In this document: one piece after another, positions 18,501-26,846 of the stretch
Layout: each line of letters opens with the position of its first letter
Position numbering within the stretch: the stretch's first letter is position 1
NCBI RefSeq assembly: GCF_003957295.1
Contig: NZ_RQPJ01000003.1
Coordinates: 627,135-691,134 of the forward strand
Reading direction: 5' to 3'
From: Arenibacter aquaticus
Lineage (GTDB): Bacteria; Bacteroidota; Bacteroidia; Flavobacteriales; Flavobacteriaceae
Length of the DNA: 64,000 nt
The notes under the pieces: model-generated
Told to the model about the DNA's origin: nothing
Databases searched by the model: none
Seen by the model: the letters and a program-made list of their open reading frames with translations, nothing else
Program-made: the position numbers and the translations under genes

Positions 18501-18716
18501 ATCCCCCAAGGCAGCGTTTATAGAATAATTCCCATCAAAATCACTCTGAACCCCGTTTGTGGTATTTTTCACAAGGACATTAGCACCGGGCAAAGGCTGC
18601 CCCGAATCATCTGAAATGGTTCCAGTTACAGTTTTTTCTTGCGCGTAAGCCCCCGTAATCAATAGAAGGGCCATAAAGGCGAGCAAAGAACTTAAAAATT
18701 TGTTTTTTCGTATCAT
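15513..18716 (-). CDS. SusC/RagA-family TonB-dependent outer-membrane transporter
   Basis: A 1067-residue protein with a signal peptide (about 1-25, ending AYAQ). A CarboxypepD_reg-like Ig fold follows (about 28-110, VTGTISDDSGQPLPGANVLVKNT), then a TonB box and plug containing RIIIRGGTSINNPDGAGPLYIIDG and the hallmark SIYGSRASNGVIIVTTKTG. The remainder is a 22-strand barrel ending in an aromatic-rich strand (TFLLGLNVSL). It imports oligosaccharide across the outer membrane with TonB energy. There is no N-terminal STN domain, unlike the second SusC here, so it is not expected to signal to an anti-sigma factor. That agrees with its GntR-type promoter. Confidence 0.94.
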   Translation of the reverse strand: MIRKNKFLSSLLAFMALLLITGAYAQEKTVTGTISDDSGQPLPGANVLVKNTTNGVQSDFDGNYSINAALGDVLVFSYLGFTQQEVLVGNQSVINVTLVEDASELDEVVVVGYGSQSRETLTSSISKVDTKVLENVPFANATQALQGTVSGIRAQQTSGQPGAGTRIIIRGGTSINNPDGAGPLYIIDGLIRNNMDDLNPADIESVQVLKDAAAASIYGSRASNGVIIVTTKTGKGKPKINYSMTTGMSQIGKTYDLVSARDYIYYGRLGLAATGEKHPERLSRLDLPVGAGIGNDLTNNTSFTTQYLQPGVNDHKLNEGWESMPDPLDPTKTIIFKDTDWQEKLFNTGITTNHHLSFSGSTEGAEYDVSVGYFNSEGVALRTDYERYTAKMYGGFNIRDNFKVWGRVNYSTSNNNQVYSSNQIFQRSLGLPPTAKFRFEDGTLAPGQNRSIGNPVYHLGRFDKERRDYRLALSIGADYQIFSDLTFSPFFSYSQEQDLDNAFQKSYFNTATSFNDSRNASADFAQDVTTQIEGVFTYAKNLKDDHSINAKAGFSRVAREAYILGADGRGASSDLISTLNASAEPTNVTSSFSTRNIIGFFGRVNYDYKRKYLLTASIRHDGASNLGADHKWGTFPGISAGWNVHRENFWNENSTTFSSLKFRASYGVTGNIGQLSDYKYQGVYGVGSKYNGKAAVLNSSLSNDALQWEQTEAVGIGFDLGLFNKRVSLLFDYYNRDTHNLITSFTLPKVTGFSSILTNLGDLNNEGVEFELRASVIENENFGWSSALNLSHNKNTITKLPENGNENNRIGGYEVADPENGGTRWVAGLQEGYTMGDLYTYEVLGVYSTTAEAQAGPIDELVAGSDKSKQGGDVIFKDVNNDGVINTLDRVYVGNEYPDWTGGFTNTFNYKNLSLTIRTDFSVGHTIKNEMHGVYLGQWQGDIGITKEVLRSWENEGDVTDIPRYYWADQLAQNNNFRTGGGQSKAMNSDFYEKGDYLALREITLSYSLPITSGVKKIGITNLRLYATGSNLGYLTNYRGLLPEDGGIDSGRYPNPQTFLLGLNVSL

Positions 18717-18728
18717 ACCAGTTAGTTA

Positions 18729-18776
18729 TTATGTATTACATAAGTCAATATTATAAATAAAAATTCATTAAACCAA
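18729..18776 (-). promoter_or_regulatory. susC promoter with GntR operator
   Basis: Read on the minus strand: a TTG -33 element (complement of 18774-18776), a 20-bp spacer, a -7 box TAATATTG (complement of 18746-18753), then the palindrome TTATGT-AAT-ACATAA (complement of 18729-18743), starting 10 bp after the start of the box. The susC ATG at 18716 follows 12 bp later. Confidence 0.7.
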
Positions 18777-19056
18777 ATAATGAGAGTAGTTTACAATTAA
18801 ACTATTCAACCAAATTACTCCTCGATACTAATAGCTCTTATGGCCAAAAGATCAAGAAAATAATTCAATTTACTTTCAACACCAACAATATCAAAAACAG
18901 GGCAACGTCAACCCAAATAACTAATTAACAGCATTTTATAGGGATTTAGCGTTGTTACAAAGGTATGCAACAGCCATCTAAAAAATTCAAAAATGGAAAT
19001 AACATCAACTCCAACTATTCAACTTTATCAGCAATAAATGGTATTTCAGATTTTTT

Positions 19057-19104
19057 TTGGAAATAACGATTCATTAGTGTAAAATTGCATTATGTATAAC
19101 ATTT
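19057..19104 (+). promoter_or_regulatory. lrgA promoter with GntR operator
   Basis: A TTG -33 element (19057-19059), a 20-bp spacer, a -7-like box TAAAATTG (19080-19087, one mismatch) and the operator TTATGT-ATA-ACATTT (19090-19104) have the same spacing as the susC promoter. The lrgA start is 153 bp downstream of the operator. Confidence 0.68.
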
Positions 19105-19257
19105 TAAGTTGACAATATGCTATCATCCCTGAACATACATAAAGGAGACCTTAAAATGATCTGCTATGAATCGTAAAAAAAATAATATGAAAATTGCGAT
19201 CTCACATATCGCCTACTTCTATGGTTCATAATATTAATTAAGAATGAATAATTAAAA

Positions 19258-19596
19258 ATGTTTAAAGCAGTTTTGTATATATTTCTATTCCTTGTTTTTG
19301 GGGAATTAATAGTTTACTTACTACATATTCCAATAGCAGGTAATCTTGTTGGTATGATAACTATTTTCATCGCCCTAAAGTTGAAAGTCATAAAGTTGAA
19401 AGATGTTAAACCCGCATCTGATCAATTTATAAAATATATGGTCTTATTTTTCGTGCCCTATGGAGTGGGCTTGATGACCTTACATGATATTCTGAAGATT
19501 CATTGGCTAGCAATTGTTGTGAGTACAATTATAAGTACAGTTCTAACCTTATATATAACAGGTCTAATTCTACAAAAATTCAGAAAGGATGCGTGA
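19258..19596 (+). CDS. lrgA: CidA/LrgA-family membrane protein
   Basis: A 112-residue protein with four predicted membrane helices (about 4-24, 28-44, 60-82 and 86-106). It carries the LrgA/CidA core IPIAGNLVGMI and the charged loop before FIKYMVLFFVPYGVGLM. The family was first seen as holin-like. Later work on plant PLGG1 and Bacillus PftAB showed that LrgAB pairs can carry glycolate/glycerate or pyruvate. It overlaps lrgB by 8 bp, so the two are translated together. Its place upstream of a sialidase under the shared GntR operator favours a transport role over cell lysis. The substrate is inferred only. Confidence 0.88.
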   Translation: MFKAVLYIFLFLVFGELIVYLLHIPIAGNLVGMITIFIALKLKVIKLKDVKPASDQFIKYMVLFFVPYGVGLMTLHDILKIHWLAIVVSTIISTVLTLYITGLILQKFRKDA

Positions 19597-20281
19597 GATC
19601 TATCAACAACCCCTATTTGGTATATTTATGACGCTGGTAGTTTTTTACTTGGCACAAATAATTAGTCGCAAATGGAAATTTGTACTATGTAATCCAGTTT
19701 TACTTTCGGTTGTTAGTATAATTTGCTTTTTAGTAGTTTTTAAAATTGATTTTGAAGATTATAATATTGGCGGCCAATATCTAGGTTTTTTATTAGGGCC
19801 TGTCGTCGTGTCCCTAGGGGTACTGTTCTATGAAAAATATGAACAGATAAAAGAAAACATAATACCCTTTACATCTGCCGTTTTTATCGGAGGGACTATG
19901 AGTATTCTTTCTGTTTGCAGTATAGCAGTAGTTTTAAATGCTTCGGAACCAGTTATAAGATCATTGGCACCCAAATCGGTCACCACCCCAATAGCACTGG
20001 AAATTGCCATATCCATTAACGGGATACCTTATATAGCTGCCGGTATGGTAATAGCCGTTGGAATATTTGGTAACGCCTTCGGACCAACCATTTTACGCAA
20101 TCTAGGAATAAGGGACAAAAAAGCCATTGGTGCGGCCCTTGGAACCGCCGCTCATGGTATAGGCACGGCAAGAGCTCTTGAAGAAGGAAAGTTACCTGGG
20201 GCCTATGGAGGATTGGCAATGTGCATAAACGGGTTATTGACAGCCATTATTACACCCTACATAATAAAATTATTCTTTTAG
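19589..20281 (+). CDS. lrgB: LrgB/CidB-family membrane protein
   Basis: A 230-residue integral membrane protein. Signature stretches are FLLGPVVVSLGVLFYEKYEQIKEN, LAPKSVTTPIALEIA near residue 130, and the glycine-rich GAALGTAAHGIGTARALEEG near 190-210. The start overlaps lrgA by 8 bp. LrgB forms the transport unit with LrgA, with plant glycolate/glycerate and bacterial pyruvate carriers as the characterised precedents. Sialic acid lyase releases pyruvate, and N-glycolyl sialic acid can release glycolate, so either could be the cargo here. The sialidase ATG follows 23 bp after its stop. Confidence 0.9.
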   Translation: MREIYQQPLFGIFMTLVVFYLAQIISRKWKFVLCNPVLLSVVSIICFLVVFKIDFEDYNIGGQYLGFLLGPVVVSLGVLFYEKYEQIKENIIPFTSAVFIGGTMSILSVCSIAVVLNASEPVIRSLAPKSVTTPIALEIAISINGIPYIAAGMVIAVGIFGNAFGPTILRNLGIRDKKAIGAALGTAAHGIGTARALEEGKLPGAYGGLAMCINGLLTAIITPYIIKLFF

Positions 20282-20304
20282 TACACCAATTAATTTATAT
20301 AAAC

Positions 20305-23112
20305 ATGAAAAATTACATTTTAAAAGGGGTTATTCTCTTTTTTTATATCACCACCACACATTTCTGGGGACAACAAAACACATCGGCAAAACAATCCCCG
20401 GTTTTTGGAATCAGTACGGTATTTGATCCACAGACCGATAATATGGGCTATCATAATTATCGTATCCCTTCCCTTTTGGTTACAAAAAAAGAGTCGGTCT
20501 TAGCTATTATGGAAGGCCGTAAAGATATGAACCACGATCATGCCAAGAACGATTTGGTTTTAAAACGAAGTATTGATAATGGAAAAACGTGGTCGTCTCC
20601 CAAAATAATTGTTTCAGCCGGGAACAATGTGGTAATGAATCCCGTCATGGTGCAATCGGATACGGGTACCATTATTTTAACCTACATCTATTTTCCTGAG
20701 AAAAGACATAGCAGCAACCGATCACATGGTGTAAAACAAGTGGAACCGGGATTGAAAGGCGACAACATAGAAAAAGTCTATATGACTAGAAGTGAGGATG
20801 ATGGGGTAAGCTGGTCAACCCCAGAAGAAATTACACATATTGCAAAATCTAACAAATACAGTTTACACGCTATTAGTGGTCCTGGTGTGGGACTTTCTCT
20901 AAAAAATGGGAAGTTCAAAAGTCGAATTATAATACCAATGTCCGAAACATTTTTACGAAAAGGAGTGAAAACTTCAAATAACTACGCCCTTTATTCCGAT
21001 GATAATGGAAATAGTTGGAAACACAGTAAATCGATACCAGCCTCCCTAAATGGAAAAACTGGGGGCAACGAAATACAAATGGTAGAGCTGGAAGATGGAG
21101 TGGTCATGGCTTCTATTAGAGATAAAGGTCATCGGCTGATATCCAAGAGTTATGATGGAGGAAAAACATGGAGTAGACTATCAGCACATCCTGACCTGAT
21201 CGATACCGGCTGTATGTCACCCCTATTGCGATATCGATTTAAAAATGGTAACATTCCAGGAGTATTGATCCATGTAGGAGTTACAGGTCGGTTAGATGGC
21301 AATAAAAGAGGAAAATCTATAATTGCCTTGAGCTATGATGACGGAGAGACTTGGCCTGTTCAAAAGACACTGTACACAGGGAAATTTGACTATTCTTCCT
21401 TAGCCATTTTACCTGACGGAAAAATTGGTATGCTGGCAGAATATGATTTTGACGGGGATAGAGCCAAAATTAAATTGGCAAAATTCAATTTGGAATGGAT
21501 CAAAGATCCTAATGCAATCACCCTGTCCTTAGAAAAAAAAATAATAAAACCTGATATCTATTTCAAAACGCATCCTGATCATGTGATTCCCGCAGCAATG
21601 GTAATTCAAAAGTTTCAAGTACAAATGGAAACTAAGAGCCATGGCTCGCAGGACGACCTTAGTTACCAATTCGAACTGATAGATGCCCAAGGCAATGCAA
21701 AATTAACAAACCATAAAAATTTAAATACATTCTCCTCTTCCAATAAGAATTTTTTTGTTGCAGATTGGTATGGTCCCAATGTGATAAAGGTGGCAGCAAA
21801 AAACAATAAAGGTGTGACGGTAGCTTCCATTTTGGATACGATTTTCGTTCATTTTTCACATAACCAGATGGCCGGGGGCGATATTAAAAAACTAAGCAAA
21901 AAGTACCAGGGCAAAGAATATATATCTGGAAAAATTATTAACGACTCCTTAGTTTATACGGGAATGCGCTTTTTCCCTTCTGACATTTCTAAGGGAGACC
22001 CTAGTTATGAAGGAACTAAATTTGGAGCCTACCAGACCAAAGAACCACGTGTACTCGCACTAGACAATGGAGTTTTGGTAGCTTCTTATCATTATCAAGT
22101 TAAGGGAGTCAATGATGCCCCTCCGGGCCTTACCCTAGTAATAACAAGAAGTTTGGACGGTGGCAAAACATGGATAGACGATCAGATCCTGATGCAAAAT
22201 ACTAATGGGGTAGTTGCCTATAGCTCCATGGTTCAATGGGGCAATGAAGTACATTGCTATTTTGCTGGCGGCCATAGTTCACATCCCCATGCAAATAAAT
22301 ACAAGGGCGTATATAGAACGGTAAGTAAAGATCAGGGCAAAACTTGGTCACAACCAGAAGCAATGAAGAAAATGACTAAATTACTTACCTCCAAAATAGA
22401 TACTATAGCCCCAAACCAATCACCTACTACCAATGCGCTATCTATTCCTGATATGGAATGGAAGGGCAAAAAAGGAGATGCTTACATTGTTCCTTTTTAT
22501 GTTGATCCGGTAAAATTTTTAATCACCTTAGACGGAGGGAAATCTTGGGATGTATTCTATGATGTATTAAATTACCCGGAATATGAGGGGGAGCTCAATG
22601 AAATTTCCTGGGTACTACTGGAAGATAGAACCATATATGTTGTTTCTAGGCGACAAAGCAAAACCGGCTATAAGAACGAAATGCTATTTGACCTCGAAGG
22701 TAATCCTACATTTATAGGTCAAACCCGCAAAAACCACAAAGCTAGAAGATGCCATCAAGGAGCCGTAAAAGTGCCAGAAGGACCGTTTAAAGGAAGGGTT
22801 GCCGTTGCCAGTAATTTTAGTGATGACCGAGAAGAAGCTACCATTGCAATTTCAGATACAGATATGGCTCAAAAATTCACAACCAAATTCCTTACTACCA
22901 ACGCCGCTTGGGGATACTGCCATATCGACTGGAACCCAAAACTAAAAGGTTTTGTTCTAGTAGGAGAATCGGAGCCATTCGACAAAAATGAACAAGTAGT
23001 AAATATGGATGATGGACCAGATAGAAATGAACGATTTTCTTTAGAGTTTTTCGCTTTTAGTCCGGAGTTTTACGACACTTTAATTGAGGCTGATATTCAT
23101 ACAAATTACTAG
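20305..23112 (+). CDS. Two-propeller exported sialidase (GH33 plus second BNR domain)
   Basis: The start chosen is the ATG at 20305 (MKNYILKGVI), because it opens a signal peptide ending at about residue 22; an in-frame ATG at 20221 lies inside lrgB. The product has 935 residues. Domain one (about 30-400) has YRIP at 52-55, Asp-boxes beginning with SIDNGKTW at 89-96 and the YSSLAILPDGKIG nucleophile region, so it should be an active sialidase. Domain two (about 560-930) has further Asp-boxes (SLDGGKTW, SKDQGKTW, LDGGKSW) but EPRVL in place of YRIP. It may be a divergent enzyme or a glycan-binding propeller. The gene is in one operon with lrgAB. Confidence 0.85.
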   Translation: MKNYILKGVILFFYITTTHFWGQQNTSAKQSPVFGISTVFDPQTDNMGYHNYRIPSLLVTKKESVLAIMEGRKDMNHDHAKNDLVLKRSIDNGKTWSSPKIIVSAGNNVVMNPVMVQSDTGTIILTYIYFPEKRHSSNRSHGVKQVEPGLKGDNIEKVYMTRSEDDGVSWSTPEEITHIAKSNKYSLHAISGPGVGLSLKNGKFKSRIIIPMSETFLRKGVKTSNNYALYSDDNGNSWKHSKSIPASLNGKTGGNEIQMVELEDGVVMASIRDKGHRLISKSYDGGKTWSRLSAHPDLIDTGCMSPLLRYRFKNGNIPGVLIHVGVTGRLDGNKRGKSIIALSYDDGETWPVQKTLYTGKFDYSSLAILPDGKIGMLAEYDFDGDRAKIKLAKFNLEWIKDPNAITLSLEKKIIKPDIYFKTHPDHVIPAAMVIQKFQVQMETKSHGSQDDLSYQFELIDAQGNAKLTNHKNLNTFSSSNKNFFVADWYGPNVIKVAAKNNKGVTVASILDTIFVHFSHNQMAGGDIKKLSKKYQGKEYISGKIINDSLVYTGMRFFPSDISKGDPSYEGTKFGAYQTKEPRVLALDNGVLVASYHYQVKGVNDAPPGLTLVITRSLDGGKTWIDDQILMQNTNGVVAYSSMVQWGNEVHCYFAGGHSSHPHANKYKGVYRTVSKDQGKTWSQPEAMKKMTKLLTSKIDTIAPNQSPTTNALSIPDMEWKGKKGDAYIVPFYVDPVKFLITLDGGKSWDVFYDVLNYPEYEGELNEISWVLLEDRTIYVVSRRQSKTGYKNEMLFDLEGNPTFIGQTRKNHKARRCHQGAVKVPEGPFKGRVAVASNFSDDREEATIAISDTDMAQKFTTKFLTTNAAWGYCHIDWNPKLKGFVLVGESEPFDKNEQVVNMDDGPDRNERFSLEFFAFSPEFYDTLIEADIHTNY

Positions 23113-23182
23113 CCTGCTATTCGTATTCAATTGAATTTAAACTAGTTTTATAAAACTAAAAGAAACTACTTTTAAAAAAATT

Positions 23183-23216
23183 AAAAAATATCGAGGGCGG
23201 ACCCTCGATATTTTTT
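23183..23216. terminator. Bidirectional terminator
   Basis: The stem TCGAGGG/CCCTCGA (23191-23197 and 23202-23208) has a 4-nt loop and is flanked by A6TA and TAT6. It can end transcription from both the two-propeller sialidase (+) and the convergent lipoprotein sialidase (-). Confidence 0.85.
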
Positions 23217-23341
23217 AATTTACACACTTAGTGAGATAGTCCCTATTAAACACTTTATAAGATTGTCCCTAGTTATCAACGACCTCTTTACGATTAACAT
23301 ACAACATAAAATATTCATAATTTTCATCCTATGGTATTTAG

Positions 23342-24694
23342 TTAATTTTTAAATCCAAAGTCAGCTCCATCAGTAAGCCAACCTAATGTAAACCGTCTAA
23401 ACATAAGAGCGCTATTATTAAATCCACTGCTATTTGTACCCTCATAAATACAACCTAGAGAACCATCGGGCAACGTAAGCACTTGACTATATCCAAAATA
23501 TACAGTATCATCAACTAGCTGCTTAGTTAGCCATGAACCCCCTTCATCATAACTAATACTTATATTACCGCCAAATCTATTATTACCAACATTTTTTGTC
23601 GATGAATAGATTAACCTGCTTGTTTGGTTTCCGTATTCACTAGAATATCTTCGCGCATTTTGATTACACCGTACATACGGAAACCGTGAGTTAGCCCACC
23701 CAAGACCCTCGTGGGAATTGTCATCTAAATCATAAACTAATTGTTGTTTAAATGATACTTCCTTGCTTGGCCTCGTAATTATCCTTATTTTGTTTCTGGA
23801 ATCGCTCTCTAATTCTATTAGAGTAATTTCTTCAGGAATGTCCGGTCTTTGTTCCACATTCATAATGTCATGCTCTAACCAAGTATCCGTTGCAAAATCA
23901 TAATGTAATATTACCATCCTAGTTTTTGTATTGTACCCCGTAATGCCACCTAAAATGAAATCCCCATTATAAAGGTTTTCTCCCATTATTTGTATCCCAT
24001 TATTAGGGCGCATCCTAACATTAACACTTTCGGATGAATAAATTACCGGTCCAGATTGATGATGCTCAGACCAGGTAATTCCATCATCAAAGCTCTGCAT
24101 TATAAGCATTCCATTTTGATGGGTTCCTAAAATTTGAATGCGTCCGTCATGTTTTTTATCCGCAACAATAGCAATGGCTCCAAAATCCGTATTATTATCT
24201 CCGTCATATATTACTTTAGTATCCCACGTTTCTCCAAAGTCTGTACTTCTGCTTATTAATACATGATCCCAATCTCTATCGGTCCCAGGTGGAACTGCTG
24301 GATTATCTCCCAACCGTCCTTCTGACACTACTATAATTGTTCCACTTTTCGTTACTTCAGCTACAGGAATTCGAACCCTATAATATTCCTTATCCACACT
24401 ATATGAAGTTCTATTGCCTTGTACAATTCTAACCGCATCAAGGTTCCCATCTTTTTTGATTCCATAAGTTAAACTATCATCTAAGCCTTTCCAGGTATGT
24501 GTATCCCAGCTATACGAAATACCATCAGTATTAAAATCAATTTCGTCTGGGACTTCTGTATTGTCTCCCATAGAAGGCATTTCGTCTGACCTACTTGAAC
24601 ATTGGAGAAAAGCAGCAAATAATAACGGTAAAAACACCCTATTAATCCTTATAAATAACATATTAAATTTGTTTAAAAACCAATTATTAATCAT
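23342..24694 (-). CDS. Sialidase-like BNR lipoprotein (GH33)
   Basis: A 450-residue protein; an internal ATG at 24661 (MLFIRINRVF) is an equally good start. The signal ends FLQC, giving a lipid-anchored protein. It has RIP in YYRVRIPVAEV, Asp-boxes (STDFGETW, SFDDGITW, SYDEGGSW) and a late YSQVLTLPDGSLGCIYEG stretch that supplies the Tyr and Glu of the sialidase site. The D in DWDHVLISRS is in the right place for the acid/base. It lies 30 bp after the second susD and is probably a surface enzyme that trims glycans for that SusCD pair. It is divergent from the other two sialidases in the window. Confidence 0.83.
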   Translation of the reverse strand: MINNWFLNKFNMLFIRINRVFLPLLFAAFLQCSSRSDEMPSMGDNTEVPDEIDFNTDGISYSWDTHTWKGLDDSLTYGIKKDGNLDAVRIVQGNRTSYSVDKEYYRVRIPVAEVTKSGTIIVVSEGRLGDNPAVPPGTDRDWDHVLISRSTDFGETWDTKVIYDGDNNTDFGAIAIVADKKHDGRIQILGTHQNGMLIMQSFDDGITWSEHHQSGPVIYSSESVNVRMRPNNGIQIMGENLYNGDFILGGITGYNTKTRMVILHYDFATDTWLEHDIMNVEQRPDIPEEITLIELESDSRNKIRIITRPSKEVSFKQQLVYDLDDNSHEGLGWANSRFPYVRCNQNARRYSSEYGNQTSRLIYSSTKNVGNNRFGGNISISYDEGGSWLTKQLVDDTVYFGYSQVLTLPDGSLGCIYEGTNSSGFNNSALMFRRFTLGWLTDGADFGFKN

Positions 24695-24724
24695 AAAATA
24701 AGTAACATCTGAATTATATATTTA

Positions 24725-26809
24725 CTAGTACCCATCTGTTTGATCTAAATTGGGGTTTCTGGTTAATGTGGACCTACTAAGCGGACTATACCAGGGCATT
24801 TTGCCATACAGATACTTATTAGAAGCCAAATCTTCCAAAATTAATCTTACAGTATCACCACCTCCAAATCTTAACATCTGAAACCAACGTTTTCCTTCTC
24901 CCATTGTTTCAAATAAGTATTCTTTAACAAGAGCTGCAGTAACCGTGGTTGGATCTAGAGTGATATTAGTACTAATACCAGCCCTGTCCCTTACTTCTTT
25001 AATTGCATCAATTGCATTTTGTAAATTCCCTAATAAAAGCTGAGCTTCTGCTTCCATTAATTTAAGTTCCCCAGCTCTATAAAGTATAATATCGCTAATA
25101 TAATTTCTATTTCCAGAGCTTGCATCAAACTCCCCTCTATATTTATAGGCTATTCCTCCTAATTCAGTTCCATCAGAATCAAACAATAATTTAAATGTTT
25201 GTTCCGCTCGTGGATCAGCATCAGCTAATAATGCCTTGCAAACTTCTGGTTTATACGTAACATAATTAAAACTTACACTGTTATTTCCAGGATTTACATC
25301 ATCTTGAGAAGATATAAGAACATAAGAACTTGTTTGTATTCTAATGTTGTCTAAAATATGGATCCTTACTCCTCCTGTTGAAAAGCGTATCCAAATTGGA
25401 TTTCCCTGCCCCGCAATTGGGTTTGCAATGTTAATTTCATGAAGCTTTGTGTTTGCCGCATAACCTGCATCAATAACAATACTCCCAAACGGACTCCAGT
25501 TAGATCCTAAATTAGTTGACACTTCAAAATCTACTGTTCTTTCCACATCACTATAGCTACTAGTATTACCAGCAAGTTTAGCCAATAAGCCAACATATTT
25601 AATATCCTTCATATGTGAAGGAAGTTTTATTAAAACATTCTCAGAGGCGTTAACCCTGGCATAACCATTACCAACACTGTTAAAAGGTGAATTTAGTTCA
25701 TTACCTTCTAATGAATTTCCTCCACCGTCATTATCCCAACCAAGCGCACCATTAGTTTCTGGACCTATCCAAGTACCATTCAATAAGGTTCCACCCGCCC
25801 ATGCATTATAGGAGTTTCCTGTTTGATTTGCAGAATTAGTAAAACTACCTGTTTCGAAAGAAATATAAGTCTCTTCTTTGTTTCCTCCAGTTGTAACCGA
25901 CTCTAATTGCTCATATCTATCTGCACTCACATACATTCTACTTGCCAAAGGTTTAGTAGTTAAACCCTCATCAAGATTATATGGCATAGCCCATACAATT
26001 TCTTGATTTTTTTTATTAGATGTATCAAATATGTCTTTAAAACTATTTATTAAGTTAACTTGTCCAGAGTCAAAGCATTCGTTTATGGCATCTAGTGCAA
26101 CTTGTGCATTTTGAGAAATGTTTTCCCTTAGAAGTCCTGCTTTAGTTAATGCCACTTCAGCTTTCATCGCTAAAAGCGCTGGACGAGACATATAGTATTT
26201 ATCTTGAATCTCATTTTTTGACATTAATGATAAACCAACCTCAATATCCCGATCAATTAAGGCATATACCTCGGATAAAGGAGAGCGGGCTATTTGCAAT
26301 GCCGCCACATCAGAATAGTTCTGAATATGTTCATCAACAATTGGAGCATCACCCCAAGTACGGGCAATAAGAAAATAACAATATGCTCTTAAACCATATG
26401 CCATACCCAGTGTCATATTTTTCTCTTCTTCATTGGAAAAATCTATTGAGGGAACAAAATGTAAAATAGCATTAGCTTCAGATATGACTCTATAAATCGG
26501 ATCCCATTGTGCGCCAGAGTTTTCTGAATTCAGTCGATTTTCAAAATAAAATTGATACCCATCACCATGCGTTACTTCAAAACCATAGTTATAAGCCTCT
26601 CCTCTCATGTCTCCCCATTGAAAATAATCAAATGGCATAATGTTTCGCAATCTATTATGCATGCCACCAAGTGCAGCTGTTGCATCATTTTCGTTTTTCC
26701 AAAATGAATTGTCAGTAACTCCATTAACAGGGGATTGATCTAAATCAGAAGTACACCCAACGAGCAATAGAATTATTACAAGTTGTACATAATTTATATA
26801 TTTTTTCAT
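24725..26809 (-). CDS. SusD-like lipoprotein with a nested domain of about 200 residues
   Basis: A 694-residue protein, about 200 longer than usual for SusD. Lipobox LLLVGC at C19, the SusD N-terminal part (SFWKNENDATAALGGM) and the helix GLRAYCYFLIARTWGDAP at 139-156 are normal. The RagB C-terminal part resumes near 520 (ALLADADPRAEQTFKLL, then ILYRAGELKLMEAEAQLL). Between about 312 and 510 lies an inserted beta-rich, Gly/Asn/Ser-rich segment with FETGSFTN and VDFEVSTNLGSNWSPF, like a carbohydrate-binding jelly roll. The frame is unbroken, so this is a domain insertion. It pairs with the STN-type SusC 38 bp upstream. Confidence 0.88.
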   Translation of the reverse strand: MKKYINYVQLVIILLLVGCTSDLDQSPVNGVTDNSFWKNENDATAALGGMHNRLRNIMPFDYFQWGDMRGEAYNYGFEVTHGDGYQFYFENRLNSENSGAQWDPIYRVISEANAILHFVPSIDFSNEEEKNMTLGMAYGLRAYCYFLIARTWGDAPIVDEHIQNYSDVAALQIARSPLSEVYALIDRDIEVGLSLMSKNEIQDKYYMSRPALLAMKAEVALTKAGLLRENISQNAQVALDAINECFDSGQVNLINSFKDIFDTSNKKNQEIVWAMPYNLDEGLTTKPLASRMYVSADRYEQLESVTTGGNKEETYISFETGSFTNSANQTGNSYNAWAGGTLLNGTWIGPETNGALGWDNDGGGNSLEGNELNSPFNSVGNGYARVNASENVLIKLPSHMKDIKYVGLLAKLAGNTSSYSDVERTVDFEVSTNLGSNWSPFGSIVIDAGYAANTKLHEINIANPIAGQGNPIWIRFSTGGVRIHILDNIRIQTSSYVLISSQDDVNPGNNSVSFNYVTYKPEVCKALLADADPRAEQTFKLLFDSDGTELGGIAYKYRGEFDASSGNRNYISDIILYRAGELKLMEAEAQLLLGNLQNAIDAIKEVRDRAGISTNITLDPTTVTAALVKEYLFETMGEGKRWFQMLRFGGGDTVRLILEDLASNKYLYGKMPWYSPLSRSTLTRNPNLDQTDGY

Positions 26810-26846
26810 TTTATTAATGTTTTTAAGAATTAGAATATTCTGCTAT

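Noticed and set aside
20221-20304. Longer start for the two-propeller sialidase
   Set aside because: The ATG at 20221 lies inside lrgB in another frame, and the extra residues do not resemble a signal peptide; the ATG at 20305 opens a good one.
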